Assembly: GCF_007992495.1 (NCBI RefSeq)
Contig: NZ_BKAJ01000099.1
Location: 1 to 54,984 of the forward strand
Length of the DNA: 54,984 bases
Source of the DNA: Reyranella soli
Lineage (GTDB): Bacteria; Pseudomonadota; Alphaproteobacteria; Reyranellales; Reyranellaceae
Direction: 5' to 3'
The notes under the pieces were generated by a model that made no database searches, was not told the DNA's origin, and worked only from the letters and a program-made list of their open reading frames with translations. Each line of letters starts with the position of its first letter. Position 1 is the first letter of the stretch. Below, in pieces: positions 34,051 through 42,818 of this stretch. The position numbers and the translations under genes are program-made.

Positions 34051-34922
34051 GCGAGGTCGGCCATCCAGGCGGGGTCGCGCTGCAACTGCGGCAGCTCGGC
34101 ACGCCGGTTACCCAGCTGCGGCAGGGCGGCGAGCAGGCCGCGCGTATAGGGATGCTTCGCCTCGGACAGCTTCGCGGCCTCGCAGGTCTCCACGACCTGG
34201 CCGGCATACATCACCAGCACGCGGTCGCAGAACGAGGAGACCAGGTGCAGGTTGTGGCTGATCAGGATCAGCCCCATGCCGCGGCTGCGCACCAGGTCGT
34301 CCATGATGGCCAGCACCTGGGTCTGCACGGTGACGTCCAGCGCCGACGTGGGTTCATCGGCGATCAGGATGTCCGGGTCCGCGATCAGCATCATGGCGAT
34401 CATCACCCGCTGGCCCATGCCGCCGGAGACCTGGTGCGGATACATCGTGTAGACGCGCTCGGGATCGCGGATATGCACGGCCTCCAGCATCTCGAGCGCC
34501 GCGCGCCTGGCGTCGCGCTTGGTGCTGCGCAGGTGGGTACGGTGCGTCTCGGCGATCTGCCGCCCGACGGACATCACCGGGTCGAGCGAGTATTTCGGGT
34601 CCTGCAGCACCATGGCGATGCGCTGGCCGCGCAGCTTGCGAAAGCCGTGTTCGCCGAGGTGCGCCAGGTCGGTGTCGCCCAGCCGCATTTCGTCCGCCTC
34701 GATGCGGCCGGACTGGCCGACAAGACCCATGATGGCGCGTCCGGTCGTGGATTTGCCGGAGCCGCTTTCGCCGACGATGCCCAGGCGCTCGCGACCCAGG
34801 GTGAAGCTGACGTTGCGCACGGCGCGGACATCGCCATCGTCGCCGGAATAGGTGACGCTGAGGTTGCGTACGGTGAGCAGGGTATCGGTCATGCCGGTAT
34901 CAGTCATGCCAGTATCGGTCAT
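34047..34922 (-). CDS. Peptide-type ABC transporter ATPase (second system, DppD-like)
   Basis: A 291-residue ATPase. Walker A is GESGSGKSTT, Q-loop MVLQDPKYSLDP, signature QVSGGMGQR (Gly for the usual Arg), Walker B ILIADEPTSALD, and H-loop LISHNLHL with Asn in place of the usual Asp after the His. The N-terminus is encoded by a 15-bp tandem repeat giving MTDTG-MTDTG-MTDT, so three in-frame ATGs (34922, 34907, 34892) can serve as start. The first overlaps the permease stop (ATGA). It works with the permeases encoded just upstream. Confidence 0.88.
   Translation of the reverse strand: MTDTGMTDTGMTDTLLTVRNLSVTYSGDDGDVRAVRNVSFTLGRERLGIVGESGSGKSTTGRAIMGLVGQSGRIEADEMRLGDTDLAHLGEHGFRKLRGQRIAMVLQDPKYSLDPVMSVGRQIAETHRTHLRSTKRDARRAALEMLEAVHIRDPERVYTMYPHQVSGGMGQRVMIAMMLIADPDILIADEPTSALDVTVQTQVLAIMDDLVRSRGMGLILISHNLHLVSSFCDRVLVMYAGQVVETCEAAKLSEAKHPYTRGLLAALPQLGNRRAELPQLQRDPAWMADLA
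34878..34922 (-). repeat. 15-bp tandem repeat carrying three start codons
   Basis: Two complete units and one partial unit of ATGACCGATACTGGC (with C/T variation) encode MTDTG twice and MTDT once at the start of the DppD-like ATPase gene. Slippage would change the number of N-terminal residues in steps of five without breaking the frame. Confidence 0.75.
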
Positions 34923-35845
34923 GATCTGGCGTCGCTCGCGTCGCGCAGGCCATCGCCCAACAGATTGAAGCCCAGGCTGACGATGAAGATGGCCAGGCCA
35001 GGGATGGTCGCCACCCACCACTGGTCGAGCAGCACCTGGCGGCCGGAGGAGACCATCGCCCCCCACTCCGGCGCCGGCGGCTGCGCGCCGAGGCCGAGGA
35101 AGCCAAGGCCCGCGGCGGTCAGGATGATGCCGGCCATGTCCAGCGTCAGGCGGATGATCACGCTGGGCAGGCACAGCGGCACGATCTGGGTGGCGATGAT
35201 GCGCAGATGCGAGGCGCCCTGCAGCTCGGCGGCCTGGATGAATTCGGCGCGCCGGCTGGTCAACGTCTCGGCGCGGGCGAGGCGGGCATAGGGAGGCCAG
35301 GCGGTCAGCGCGATGGCAATCACCGCGTTCTCGATTCCCGGGCCCAGGGCCGCGGCGAAGGCCAGCGCCAGCACCAGGCGCGGGAACGCGAGGAAGATGT
35401 CGGTGATGCGCATCAGCACCGTATCCACCACGCCGCCGAAATACCCGGCGGGCAAGCCGATGGCGAGCCCAACGGGCACCACGATCACGCCCACCATGAC
35501 GACGATGGTGAGCGTGATGCGTGAGCCGAACACCACGCGGGCGAAGATGTCCCGCCCCAGCTCATCGGTGCCGAACGGATGCTGCCAGCTCGCCGGCTGC
35601 AAGCGATCCTGCAGCACCTGCAAGGTGGCGGACTGCTGGTCGGCGATCAGCGGGGCGAAGACCGCCATCAGCACCAGCAGCGCCACGATGGCGAGCCCGC
35701 TCATCGCCAGCGGATTGCGGCGAAAGCCGAGCCAGGCGCGGAACCAACGGCCGAAGCGGGCTTGGCGGCGGCTGGCGGGGGCCGGGCTCAGCAGCCAGGC
35801 CCGCAGCGATCCGGGGACAGGGCCCGGGACAGGTGCGGTGGCCAT
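34919..35845 (-). CDS. Peptide-type ABC transporter permease (second system, DppC-like)
   Basis: A 308-residue BPD_transp_1 permease. A Pro-rich cytoplasmic N-terminus precedes TM1 (NPLAMSGLAIVALLVLMAVF). The DppC hallmark WQHPFGTDELGRDIFARVVFG follows, the EAA loop is FIQAAELQGASHLRIIATQ, and the C-terminus is LLGDGLRDASD. ATG 35845 overlaps the preceding permease stop as TGATG; a GTG at 35848 is possible. It forms a heterodimer with the DppB-like permease encoded upstream. Confidence 0.88.
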   Translation of the reverse strand: MATAPVPGPVPGSLRAWLLSPAPASRRQARFGRWFRAWLGFRRNPLAMSGLAIVALLVLMAVFAPLIADQQSATLQVLQDRLQPASWQHPFGTDELGRDIFARVVFGSRITLTIVVMVGVIVVPVGLAIGLPAGYFGGVVDTVLMRITDIFLAFPRLVLALAFAAALGPGIENAVIAIALTAWPPYARLARAETLTSRRAEFIQAAELQGASHLRIIATQIVPLCLPSVIIRLTLDMAGIILTAAGLGFLGLGAQPPAPEWGAMVSSGRQVLLDQWWVATIPGLAIFIVSLGFNLLGDGLRDASDARS

Positions 35846-36918
35846 CACTGATCCCGCGCGCGCGGATCGACCAGCGGGTAGATCAGGTCGGAGATCATGT
35901 TCAGCCCGATATAGACCACGCCCACCAGCACCGTGGCGCCCAGCACGGCGTTGAGGTCGGCATTGAACAGGGAATTCTTCATGTAGAGGCCGAGGCCCGG
36001 CCAGGCGAACACCGTCTCGGTCAGCACCGCACCTTCCAGCAGGCTGCCGAAGGTGAGCGCGATGACGGTGACCAGCTGCACCCAGACATTGCCCAGCGCA
36101 TGCACCCAGACGACGCGCCAGGGCGAGAGGCCTTTGGCCAGGGTCGCCAGCACATATTCCTGCCGCAACTGCGCCAGCATGAAGCTGCGCGTCATCCGTG
36201 CCACGTAGGCGAGGGACAGGTAACCGAGGATCGATGCCGGCAGCAGCAGGTGCCAGAACGCGTTCCAGAACACCTCGTATTCACCGGCCAGGAGGCTATC
36301 GATGGTGACCATGCCGGTGACCGGGCCGACGATGTCGTCGAACGCCACATCCAGCCGGCCCGGCCCCTCGACCCAGCCGAGCTTGGCGTAGAACAGCAGC
36401 AGGCCTATCAGCCCCAGCCAGAACACCGGCATGGAGTAGCCGAGCAGGGACAAAAAGCGGATCACCTGGTCCTGCCAGCGGCCGCGATGAGTTGCGGCGA
36501 TCACGCCCATCGGCACGCCGGCCACCACGCCGATCAGCAAGGCCAGCAGCGCCAGCTCCAAGGTCGCGGGGAACACCTGCAGCAGGTCGTGCAGCACGGG
36601 GCGCGAGGTGATGACGGAGTTGCCGAAATCGCCGTGCAGCACCTTCGTCAGATAGCGCCAGTACTGCACGGGGAGCGGCAGATCGAGGCCGATCTCGGCA
36701 CGCACCCGCGCATAAGTCTCGGCAGAGGCCTTGTCGCCGACGATGGCCAGCACCGGATCGATCGGGATCACGCGGCCGATGAAGAAGGTGACGCAGGTGA
36801 GCCCAAGGAAAGTGAGAGCAACGGAAAGCAGGCTGCGCGCCGCCCGGTTGGCCACGCTCCTGGCCAGACCCCAGGCGGGAGCGGCGGATGCCGCTCCCTG
36901 TGTGGTCGGGGAGGTCAA
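35845..36918 (-). CDS. Peptide-type ABC transporter permease (second system, DppB-like)
   Basis: A 357-residue permease with the DppB pattern SLLSVALTFLGLTCVTFFIG, RVIPIDPVLAIVG, a long first periplasmic region, and an EAA loop around EYVLATLAKGLSPWRVVW. The start appears to be the rare codon TTG at 36918, 4 bp after the binding-protein stop. No ATG is present before the first helix, and the GTG at VANRAARS is an alternative. It carries an extra N-terminal stretch of about 25 residues relative to typical DppB, which supports doubt about the start. Confidence 0.82.
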   Translation of the reverse strand: MTSPTTQGAASAAPAWGLARSVANRAARSLLSVALTFLGLTCVTFFIGRVIPIDPVLAIVGDKASAETYARVRAEIGLDLPLPVQYWRYLTKVLHGDFGNSVITSRPVLHDLLQVFPATLELALLALLIGVVAGVPMGVIAATHRGRWQDQVIRFLSLLGYSMPVFWLGLIGLLLFYAKLGWVEGPGRLDVAFDDIVGPVTGMVTIDSLLAGEYEVFWNAFWHLLLPASILGYLSLAYVARMTRSFMLAQLRQEYVLATLAKGLSPWRVVWVHALGNVWVQLVTVIALTFGSLLEGAVLTETVFAWPGLGLYMKNSLFNADLNAVLGATVLVGVVYIGLNMISDLIYPLVDPRARDQ

Positions 36919-36922
36919 AGCG

Positions 36923-38521
36923 TCAGGACTTCCGGATCGTGCGGTAGAAGTTCAGATCCTCGGTGATGCCGGGATTGAACCCGGTCGCCGTCGTGCGTCG
37001 CGCGATCTGGTTGTTGTTCTGGAACATGAAGATGTACGGGCCTTCGTCGGTCACCTTCTTCTGCAGCGCAGCGTATTGCTCGGCGCGTTTCTTGGCGTCG
37101 AGCTCCTTCGCCGCGGCCAGCATCTCCTTGGTGATGTCGGGGATGAACCACTTGTTGCGCCAGGCGATCGGCTTGGTCTTCGGCGTGTCGGAGTTGTCGT
37201 CGTTATGCACGAAGCTGTCGGCGTTGGTGTGCGGATCGAAGTAGTCCGGGCCCCAGGACAGCATGGCGATCTGGTGCCCTCGCCCGCGGTACTGGCTGAT
37301 CACCGCCTTCAGCTCCATCGGTTCGATCGACACCTTGATGCCGGCCTGGCCCATGGTCTGCTGCACCGATTGCGAGATTTCGGTCCACGGCGAGACGTTG
37401 GGCGCGGCCATCTTCACCGCGAAGCCGTCCTTGTAGCCGGCTTCGGCCAGCAGCGCCTTGGCCTTCGCCACGTCCAGCTTGAAGGGGACGTATTCGATGG
37501 CGCCGAAGAATCCCAGCGGCAGGAAGCTCTGCTGAACGAAGAAGCGGCCGGCCAGGAAGCTCTTCACCATGCCGTCGTAGTCCACCAGCATCTTCATCGC
37601 CTGGCGCACCTTCGGGTTGGCCAGCGGCTCGTAACCCAGGTTCAGGCCCATGTAGAAGGTGTTGGCGGCCTTGAAGGACTCCACCTTGATGTCCGGGTTG
37701 CTGGCCAGCGGCTTGATCTGGTCGGGAGTCAGGTCGCGGGCGTAGTCGGCGTCGGCCTTCTCGAGGAGCAGGCGCTGCGAGGCCGGTTCCGGCACATGGC
37801 GAACGACCACGCGCTTCAGCGGCGGGGCGCCCAGGCGGAAGCCGGGATAGGCTTCCAGGCTGACGCTTTCGTTGGCCTTCCACGCCAGCAGCTTGAACGC
37901 GCCGGAGGATGCCGAGTGGGTCTTCAACCAGCCATTGCCTAGGTCGCCGTTGGTCTCATTCGCCAGCGCCACCTTCTTCTCGACCACCGAGGCGACGATG
38001 GAAGTCATCAGGTTCAGCACCAGGGAGGGAGCAAAATCCGCCGTGATCTTGAGGGTCAGCGTGTCGCCGCTGCCCTTCACGAGGTCCTTGACGGTGGTCT
38101 TCGACCAGCCGAGCTGGGTGAGCAGGAAGGCTGACGTCTTGTCCATCAGCACGACACGCTGCAGGGAAAACTCCACGTCCTCGGCGGTCACCGGCGCGCC
38201 AGACTGGAATTTTAGGTTGGGGCGGATCTTGAAGGTGAAGGTCTTGCCGTCGGGCGAGACCGTCCAGGACTCGGCGACGCCGCCGACCAGCTTGTTCAGG
38301 TCCTCCGCCTCGTAACGCAGCAGGCGATCGTAGATGTTCGTGCACATCTCGATGCCGGACAGCTCGTAGCACTCGCCCGGATCGAGGGTGATGATGTCAT
38401 CGATCTGCTTGGCGAAGACGGCGGTGTCCTTCGGCGCGGCGGCGTCGGCGATGCGTACCCAGCCGGCGAACGGCGCGGCGGCGGCCCCCGCCAGCAGCAG
38501 GCGCCTGGAAATCTCGGTCAT
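36923..38521 (-). CDS. Peptide-type ABC transporter substrate-binding protein (second system)
   Basis: A 532-residue solute-binding family 5 protein. The N-terminus has a twin-arginine-like motif (ISRRLLLAG) and a cleavable hydrophobic stretch ending near ADAAA. Features are ITLDPGECYELSGIEMCTNI, DRLLRYE, ESWTVSPDGKTFTFKIRPNL, and NPKVRQAMKMLVDYDGMVK in the second lobe. It opens the operon SBP-DppB-DppC-DppD-DppF, all leftward with overlaps or short gaps. ATG 38521 is preceded by GTGGAG; the longer frame to 38599 is rejected. The ligand is unknown. Confidence 0.9.
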   Translation of the reverse strand: MTEISRRLLLAGAAAAPFAGWVRIADAAAPKDTAVFAKQIDDIITLDPGECYELSGIEMCTNIYDRLLRYEAEDLNKLVGGVAESWTVSPDGKTFTFKIRPNLKFQSGAPVTAEDVEFSLQRVVLMDKTSAFLLTQLGWSKTTVKDLVKGSGDTLTLKITADFAPSLVLNLMTSIVASVVEKKVALANETNGDLGNGWLKTHSASSGAFKLLAWKANESVSLEAYPGFRLGAPPLKRVVVRHVPEPASQRLLLEKADADYARDLTPDQIKPLASNPDIKVESFKAANTFYMGLNLGYEPLANPKVRQAMKMLVDYDGMVKSFLAGRFFVQQSFLPLGFFGAIEYVPFKLDVAKAKALLAEAGYKDGFAVKMAAPNVSPWTEISQSVQQTMGQAGIKVSIEPMELKAVISQYRGRGHQIAMLSWGPDYFDPHTNADSFVHNDDNSDTPKTKPIAWRNKWFIPDITKEMLAAAKELDAKKRAEQYAALQKKVTDEGPYIFMFQNNNQIARRTTATGFNPGITEDLNFYRTIRKS

Positions 38522-38615
38522 GGTCAGCTCCACATGTGGTTGACGGTTGCCGATTCTGCATCCGGACAAGGCGAGCGTCCATTGCCCGGGCTCGCACATC
38601 CGGCCCCCGGTTGCG

Positions 38616-39593
38616 TCAGGCCTTCAGCAGCAGCTTGCCGGCGACGTGACGCCCCTCGAGACGGCGGTGCATCTCGGCCGCTTCGGCCAACGGAAAGACG
38701 CCCTCGATGGGCACCTTCAGCCAGCCGGCCACGATCCCGCCCAGCACGTGATCGATGCCCGCCTGCCATTCCGGCAGGCCATGATCGACATGGCCGAGAT
38801 GCAAACGCGTGAAAGTCTGTGAGCGCGGCAGGATGCGCTCGCGGATGTTCTTGAAGGGTTGGCCCTCGGCCTCGCCGATGCTGACGACGTGGCCGAGCTT
38901 CTTCACGACGTTGAAGGTGCGGTCGAGCATGGTGGCGCCGTAGGAATCGATCGCGAGATCGACGCCCTTGCCGTTGGTGAAGTCGAGCACCGCCTTCTCG
39001 AAATCCTCGGTCGAGGTCACGACCACGCGCTCCGCCCCGTACTCGAGCGCACGCTTCTCCTTGCCCGGCGTGCCGGTGGTGCCGATGACGCGCGCACCGG
39101 CCTGCTTCGCAAGCTGGGTGCACATCAGCCCGACACCGCCGCCCACGGCATTGACCAGCACGGTGTCGCCCTTGCCGAGGCCGCCATAGACCGTCCACAT
39201 CATGTGATAGGCCGTCAGCGCCTGGATCGGAAAGGCAGCGGCAACGTCGAGCCCGACCGCGTCGGGCAGCCTGATCAGCCCCGACGCATTCGCGACGCAT
39301 TTCTCGGCATAGGCGCCGCCCTTCTCGGGAAACGCAGCGACACGGTCGCCGATCTTGACGCCCGTCACGCCCGCGCCGAGAGCAGCGACTTTCCCTGACA
39401 CCTCGAAGCCCAGCACCATGGGATAGGTCATGGGATGTGGGTAGATGCCCATGCGCACCTGCGTGTCGGCCCAGTTGCAGCCGGCATAGGCGACGTCCAG
39501 CAGCACCTCGCCGGCGCCGGGCACCGGGTCGGGCATTTCCGCCAGGGTGAGCTGGTCCGGCCCGCCAAGCGCATGGATCACGACAGCTTTCAT
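38616..39593 (-). CDS. Quinone oxidoreductase-like zinc-independent MDR enzyme
   Basis: A 325-residue medium-chain dehydrogenase/reductase of the quinone oxidoreductase (QOR) branch. N-terminal MKAVVIHALGGPDQLTL, GCNWADTQVRMGIYPH and GFEVSGKVAALGAGV form the catalytic domain. The NADPH-binding Rossmann motif VNAVGGGVGLMCTQLAKQAG lies at mid protein. Zinc-ligand Cys residues of alcohol dehydrogenases are absent. It would reduce quinones or enones. ATG 39593 is preceded by GGAGG; the large frame upstream is a shadow. It is divergent from the MFS gene and probably separate from the ABC operon 95 bp downstream. Confidence 0.87.
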   Translation of the reverse strand: MKAVVIHALGGPDQLTLAEMPDPVPGAGEVLLDVAYAGCNWADTQVRMGIYPHPMTYPMVLGFEVSGKVAALGAGVTGVKIGDRVAAFPEKGGAYAEKCVANASGLIRLPDAVGLDVAAAFPIQALTAYHMMWTVYGGLGKGDTVLVNAVGGGVGLMCTQLAKQAGARVIGTTGTPGKEKRALEYGAERVVVTSTEDFEKAVLDFTNGKGVDLAIDSYGATMLDRTFNVVKKLGHVVSIGEAEGQPFKNIRERILPRSQTFTRLHLGHVDHGLPEWQAGIDHVLGGIVAGWLKVPIEGVFPLAEAAEMHRRLEGRHVAGKLLLKA

Positions 39594-39675
39594 CACGCAT
39601 TTCCTCCACAGACGAGGACGCAAGTCCTGTGCCGACTGTAGTCGGCGTGCCAGCAGTCCACAGCCGCTTTCATGC

Positions 39676-41061
39676 ATGATCGTCCGCATGGCCGGCCGTA
39701 GCTTTTGGCTTCTGCTCCTGGTTTCCGGCACTTTTGCCATGGAGACCCTCGACAGCGCGATGATCTCGACGCCATTGCCGCTGATCGCGCGCGATCTCGG
39801 GGTCGATCCCGTCCAGGCAAAATCGGCTTTGACGTCGTACTTCCTGGTGATCGCCGCGCTGATTCCGCTGAGCAACTGGCTGTCGGATCGCTTTGGTCCG
39901 CGTCTGGTCTTCACGGCCGCAATCGCCGTGTTCCTTGTCGGATCATTGCTGTGCGCCGTGTCCACGACGCTCCCCATGCTCGTTGCGGCCAGGATTCTCC
40001 AAGGCGCGGGGAGCGCCATGATGTTTCCCATCGGACGCATGATCCTCATCCGATCGGTATCGAAGCAGGACCTGGTCCGTGTGCTGTCGTCGGCCTCCCT
40101 TCTCCCTGCCCTCACTCTCGTCATCGGCCCGTTGCTGGCAGGATATGTCGCGACATTCCTCGACTGGCGTCTTCTGTTCCTGATCAATGCACCGCTCGCC
40201 CTCGGCGCGCTCGTCCTTGCCCTCTTCCTCGTGCCGAAGGAGTCCGACGCGCCACGAACCCCCTTCGACGGGACCGGCTTCGTGCTGTCCTCTCTGGGGA
40301 TCGTTGCGATCGGAAGCGGTCTCAGCGCCCTGGGCGGACCGACTATTCCATTCGCGTGGAGCATGGCGCTGTCGGTGGTCGGCGTCCTGTTGCTCGTGCT
40401 TTATGTGAAGCATGCCCGGCAGACGACGCGGGCTGTCCTGGATCTGTCGCTGCTGCGCCATCGCACGTTCCGCATCGGCATCGGCGGCAGCTTCGTCGTG
40501 CGCGCCGCCGTGGTCGGTGCCCTGCCCTTCCTGCTGCCGATGCTGCTGCAGGTCGGATTTGGCCTGACTCCTTTCGAATCCGGATCGATCACCTTCATTG
40601 CCGCCGTCGCCACGCTGCTGAGCCGGTTCGCCATCGCGCCGACGCTGCGCTGGTTTGGGTTCCGCAGCTTCCTGGCCGCCACCGCCTTGTTCGGTGCGCT
40701 GTCGACGCTGTTCCTCGCTTTCATCAGCGAGACGACGCCGCACCAGGTCGTCATGGCAATCATCTTCGTCGGGGCCTTGCTGCGCGTCCTACAGATCCAT
40801 GGCCTGGAAGCGGTGATCTTCTCGGACGTGGCGAAGTCCGAGACGGGTCAGGCCTCCACTCTGCTGAGTGTCGCGAAGCAGCTTGCCGCGTCGGCCGGCG
40901 TCGCCTACGCGGCGCTGGTCATGACGGCCGGCGGCGACTTTAGAACGGCGATCGTGCTCGTCGCCCTTCCGCTGGCCCTGACCACTTTCCTTTCACTGCG
41001 GTTGTCCAAGGAAGATGGCGCCGAGATCGCCGGCCGGTCGTCGGCTTCTAAGGTGACGTAG
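39676..41061 (+). CDS. MFS transporter, DHA2 (EmrB/QacA-like) family
   Basis: A 461-residue multidrug-type major facilitator with about 14 predicted helices. The conserved DHA2 start SGTFAMETLDSAMISTPLPL, motif A-like LSDRFGPRLVF and motif C region RILQGAGSAMMFPIGRM are visible. Family members export drugs or dyes by proton antiport. No adaptor (EmrA-like) gene is adjacent. The start is ambiguous between ATG 39676 and 39688, both without a strong Shine-Dalgarno. It is divergent from the quinone oxidoreductase gene, which suggests, but does not prove, a shared control region. Confidence 0.82.
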   Translation: MIVRMAGRSFWLLLLVSGTFAMETLDSAMISTPLPLIARDLGVDPVQAKSALTSYFLVIAALIPLSNWLSDRFGPRLVFTAAIAVFLVGSLLCAVSTTLPMLVAARILQGAGSAMMFPIGRMILIRSVSKQDLVRVLSSASLLPALTLVIGPLLAGYVATFLDWRLLFLINAPLALGALVLALFLVPKESDAPRTPFDGTGFVLSSLGIVAIGSGLSALGGPTIPFAWSMALSVVGVLLLVLYVKHARQTTRAVLDLSLLRHRTFRIGIGGSFVVRAAVVGALPFLLPMLLQVGFGLTPFESGSITFIAAVATLLSRFAIAPTLRWFGFRSFLAATALFGALSTLFLAFISETTPHQVVMAIIFVGALLRVLQIHGLEAVIFSDVAKSETGQASTLLSVAKQLAASAGVAYAALVMTAGGDFRTAIVLVALPLALTTFLSLRLSKEDGAEIAGRSSASKVT

Positions 41062-41070
41062 GAGATGACA

Positions 41071-42030
41071 TCACGCCGCCCGCCGGCGGAAACCGTCGAG
41101 CGAGCCGGCACGCAGGGCGGCGCTGGGCAGGCGATGGCCGACGATCGTCTCGGCGAGGCGCCCGGCCTCGATCAGGGCGTCGAGATCGACGCCGGTCTCG
41201 ATGCCCATCTCATTGCACAGCATGACGAGCTCTTCCGAGGCGATGTTGCCCGGCGCGCCGGGTTGCGCGGCGAACGGGCAGCCGCCCAGGCCGCCCACCG
41301 TCGCGTCGAACTTGGTGACACCGAGCCGCAGCCCCTCATAGGCGTTGGATATGCCGAGCCCGCGCGTGTCGTGCAGGTGCAAGGAGACTTCCAGCTCGGG
41401 CCAGCGCTCGCGCACCGCGCCGACGACGCGCGCCACTTTCTGTGGTGTGGCCCAGCCCATGGAATCGGCCAAGCCGACCGACTTGTAGGAAAAGCCGTAG
41501 TCGCGGGCGATGGCGAGACCGTCCTCGATCGCGCCGGTCACCTGGCTGACCGCGACGTCACCCGAGAAGTTGCAGCCGAACGAGGCCATGACCACGAGCC
41601 GCGTCACCGGCACGCCAGCCGCGAGATGGCCCTCGGTCGTCTTGCGCATGGCGGCGAGGTGGCCGGCGTGATCGCGGTTGAGGTTCTTGAGCGAAAACGC
41701 CTCGGATGCCGAGAAGGCGACGGCGCCGTCGATCTGCAGGCGGTCCTTGAAGGCGAGCGCGCGCCTCATGCCGTGCGAGTTGAACCACAGCGCGGTGTAG
41801 GCGACGCCCGGCTTGGGCGTGAAGCCGCCCACCACCGCCTCTGCATCCGCCCAGCCCGGCACCAGCGAGGTGTTGACGAACGAGGCGACCTCGATGATGC
41901 CAAGGCCCGTGGCCGACAGCGCGTCGATCAGGGCGATCTTGTCCTTCGTCGAGATCGGGCCGGGCTCGATCTGGAAGCCCTCGCGCGGACCCTGTTCCTC
42001 GATGACGATCTTCTTCGGCAGGTCGGACAT
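41071..42030 (-). CDS. Hydroxymethylglutaryl-CoA lyase-like enzyme
   Basis: A 319-residue HMGL-like/DRE-TIM barrel protein. Substrate and metal residues are in IEEQGPREGFQIEPG, EVASFVN is typical of the first strand and helix, LHLHDTRGLG gives the metal-binding His pair, and VGGLGGCPFA carries the catalytic Cys loop. Family members cleave 3-hydroxy-3-methylglutaryl-CoA or related acyl-CoAs in leucine or aromatic/terpene catabolism. ATG 42030 follows AAAGGAAA. It is the last gene of the leftward group with the SDR (20 bp) and molybdenum hydroxylase genes. Its in vivo substrate is open. Confidence 0.85.
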   Translation of the reverse strand: MSDLPKKIVIEEQGPREGFQIEPGPISTKDKIALIDALSATGLGIIEVASFVNTSLVPGWADAEAVVGGFTPKPGVAYTALWFNSHGMRRALAFKDRLQIDGAVAFSASEAFSLKNLNRDHAGHLAAMRKTTEGHLAAGVPVTRLVVMASFGCNFSGDVAVSQVTGAIEDGLAIARDYGFSYKSVGLADSMGWATPQKVARVVGAVRERWPELEVSLHLHDTRGLGISNAYEGLRLGVTKFDATVGGLGGCPFAAQPGAPGNIASEELVMLCNEMGIETGVDLDALIEAGRLAETIVGHRLPSAALRAGSLDGFRRRAA

Positions 42031-42050
42031 GGGCGGTTTCCTTTGCGTTC

Positions 42051-42815
42051 CTAAAGGCTGATGGTGATGCCGCCGTCGACATAGAGCGTGTGCCCATTGA
42101 CGAAGGAGGACGCGCTGCCGGACAGGAACACCGCAGCGCCAATCAATTCGTCGACGTTGCCCCAGCGCGCGGCCGGCGTGCGCTTCTCGAGCCAGGCGGA
42201 GAATGCCGGATCGTCGACCAGCGCCTGGTTCAAGGGCGTCTTGAAGTAGCCTGGTGCGATGGCGTTGACCTGCAGGCCGTACTTCGCCCAGTCGGTGCAC
42301 ATGCCCCGGGTCAGGTTGCGCACCGCCCCCTTGGTCGCCGTGTAAGGCGCGATGTTCGGACGCGCGAGCTCGCTCTGCACCGAAGCGATGTTGATGATCT
42401 TGCCCTTGCCGCGCTTGATCATGTGCCGGGCGACGGCCTGCCCGACATAGAAGACGCTGGAGACGTTCGTAGCGAGCAATTGCTCCCACCGCTCCACCGG
42501 GAAGTCTTCCAGCGGAGAGCGGAACTGCATGCCGGCGTTGTTGACCAGGATATCGATCGGCCCTGCCTTTTCGATCGCGTCGACGGCTTCCGTCACAGTC
42601 GCGGCCGAGGTGACATCGAAGCCGGATGTCGACACCTTGTGCCCGCAGGCCGCCAGCTTGGCCGCCGCGGCGGCAAGCTTGTCGCTATCGCGGCCGTTCA
42701 GGACGACCTCGGCGCCATGGTCAGCCAGGCCCTGGGCGATCGCAAAGCCGATGCCTTGGGAGGAGCCCGTGACGAGCGCCCGCTTGCCGGTCAGGTCGAA
42801 CAGTTCAAATGCCAC
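42051..42815 (-). CDS. SDR oxidoreductase, gluconate 5-dehydrogenase-like
   Basis: A 254-residue classical SDR with TGSSQGIG at residues 16-23, NNAG at 92-95, catalytic Ser145, Tyr158 and Lys162. The opening FDLTGKRALVTGSSQGIG, the segment VVLNGRD and the tail GHTLYVDGGIT fit the gluconate 5-dehydrogenase/2-dehydro-3-deoxy-gluconate dehydrogenase branch. It starts 4 bp after the stop of the molybdenum hydroxylase gene and is followed by the lyase gene, so the three are an operon. The substrate may not be gluconate. Confidence 0.87.
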   Translation of the reverse strand: MAFELFDLTGKRALVTGSSQGIGFAIAQGLADHGAEVVLNGRDSDKLAAAAAKLAACGHKVSTSGFDVTSAATVTEAVDAIEKAGPIDILVNNAGMQFRSPLEDFPVERWEQLLATNVSSVFYVGQAVARHMIKRGKGKIINIASVQSELARPNIAPYTATKGAVRNLTRGMCTDWAKYGLQVNAIAPGYFKTPLNQALVDDPAFSAWLEKRTPAARWGNVDELIGAAVFLSGSASSFVNGHTLYVDGGITISL

Positions 42816-42818
42816 AAA

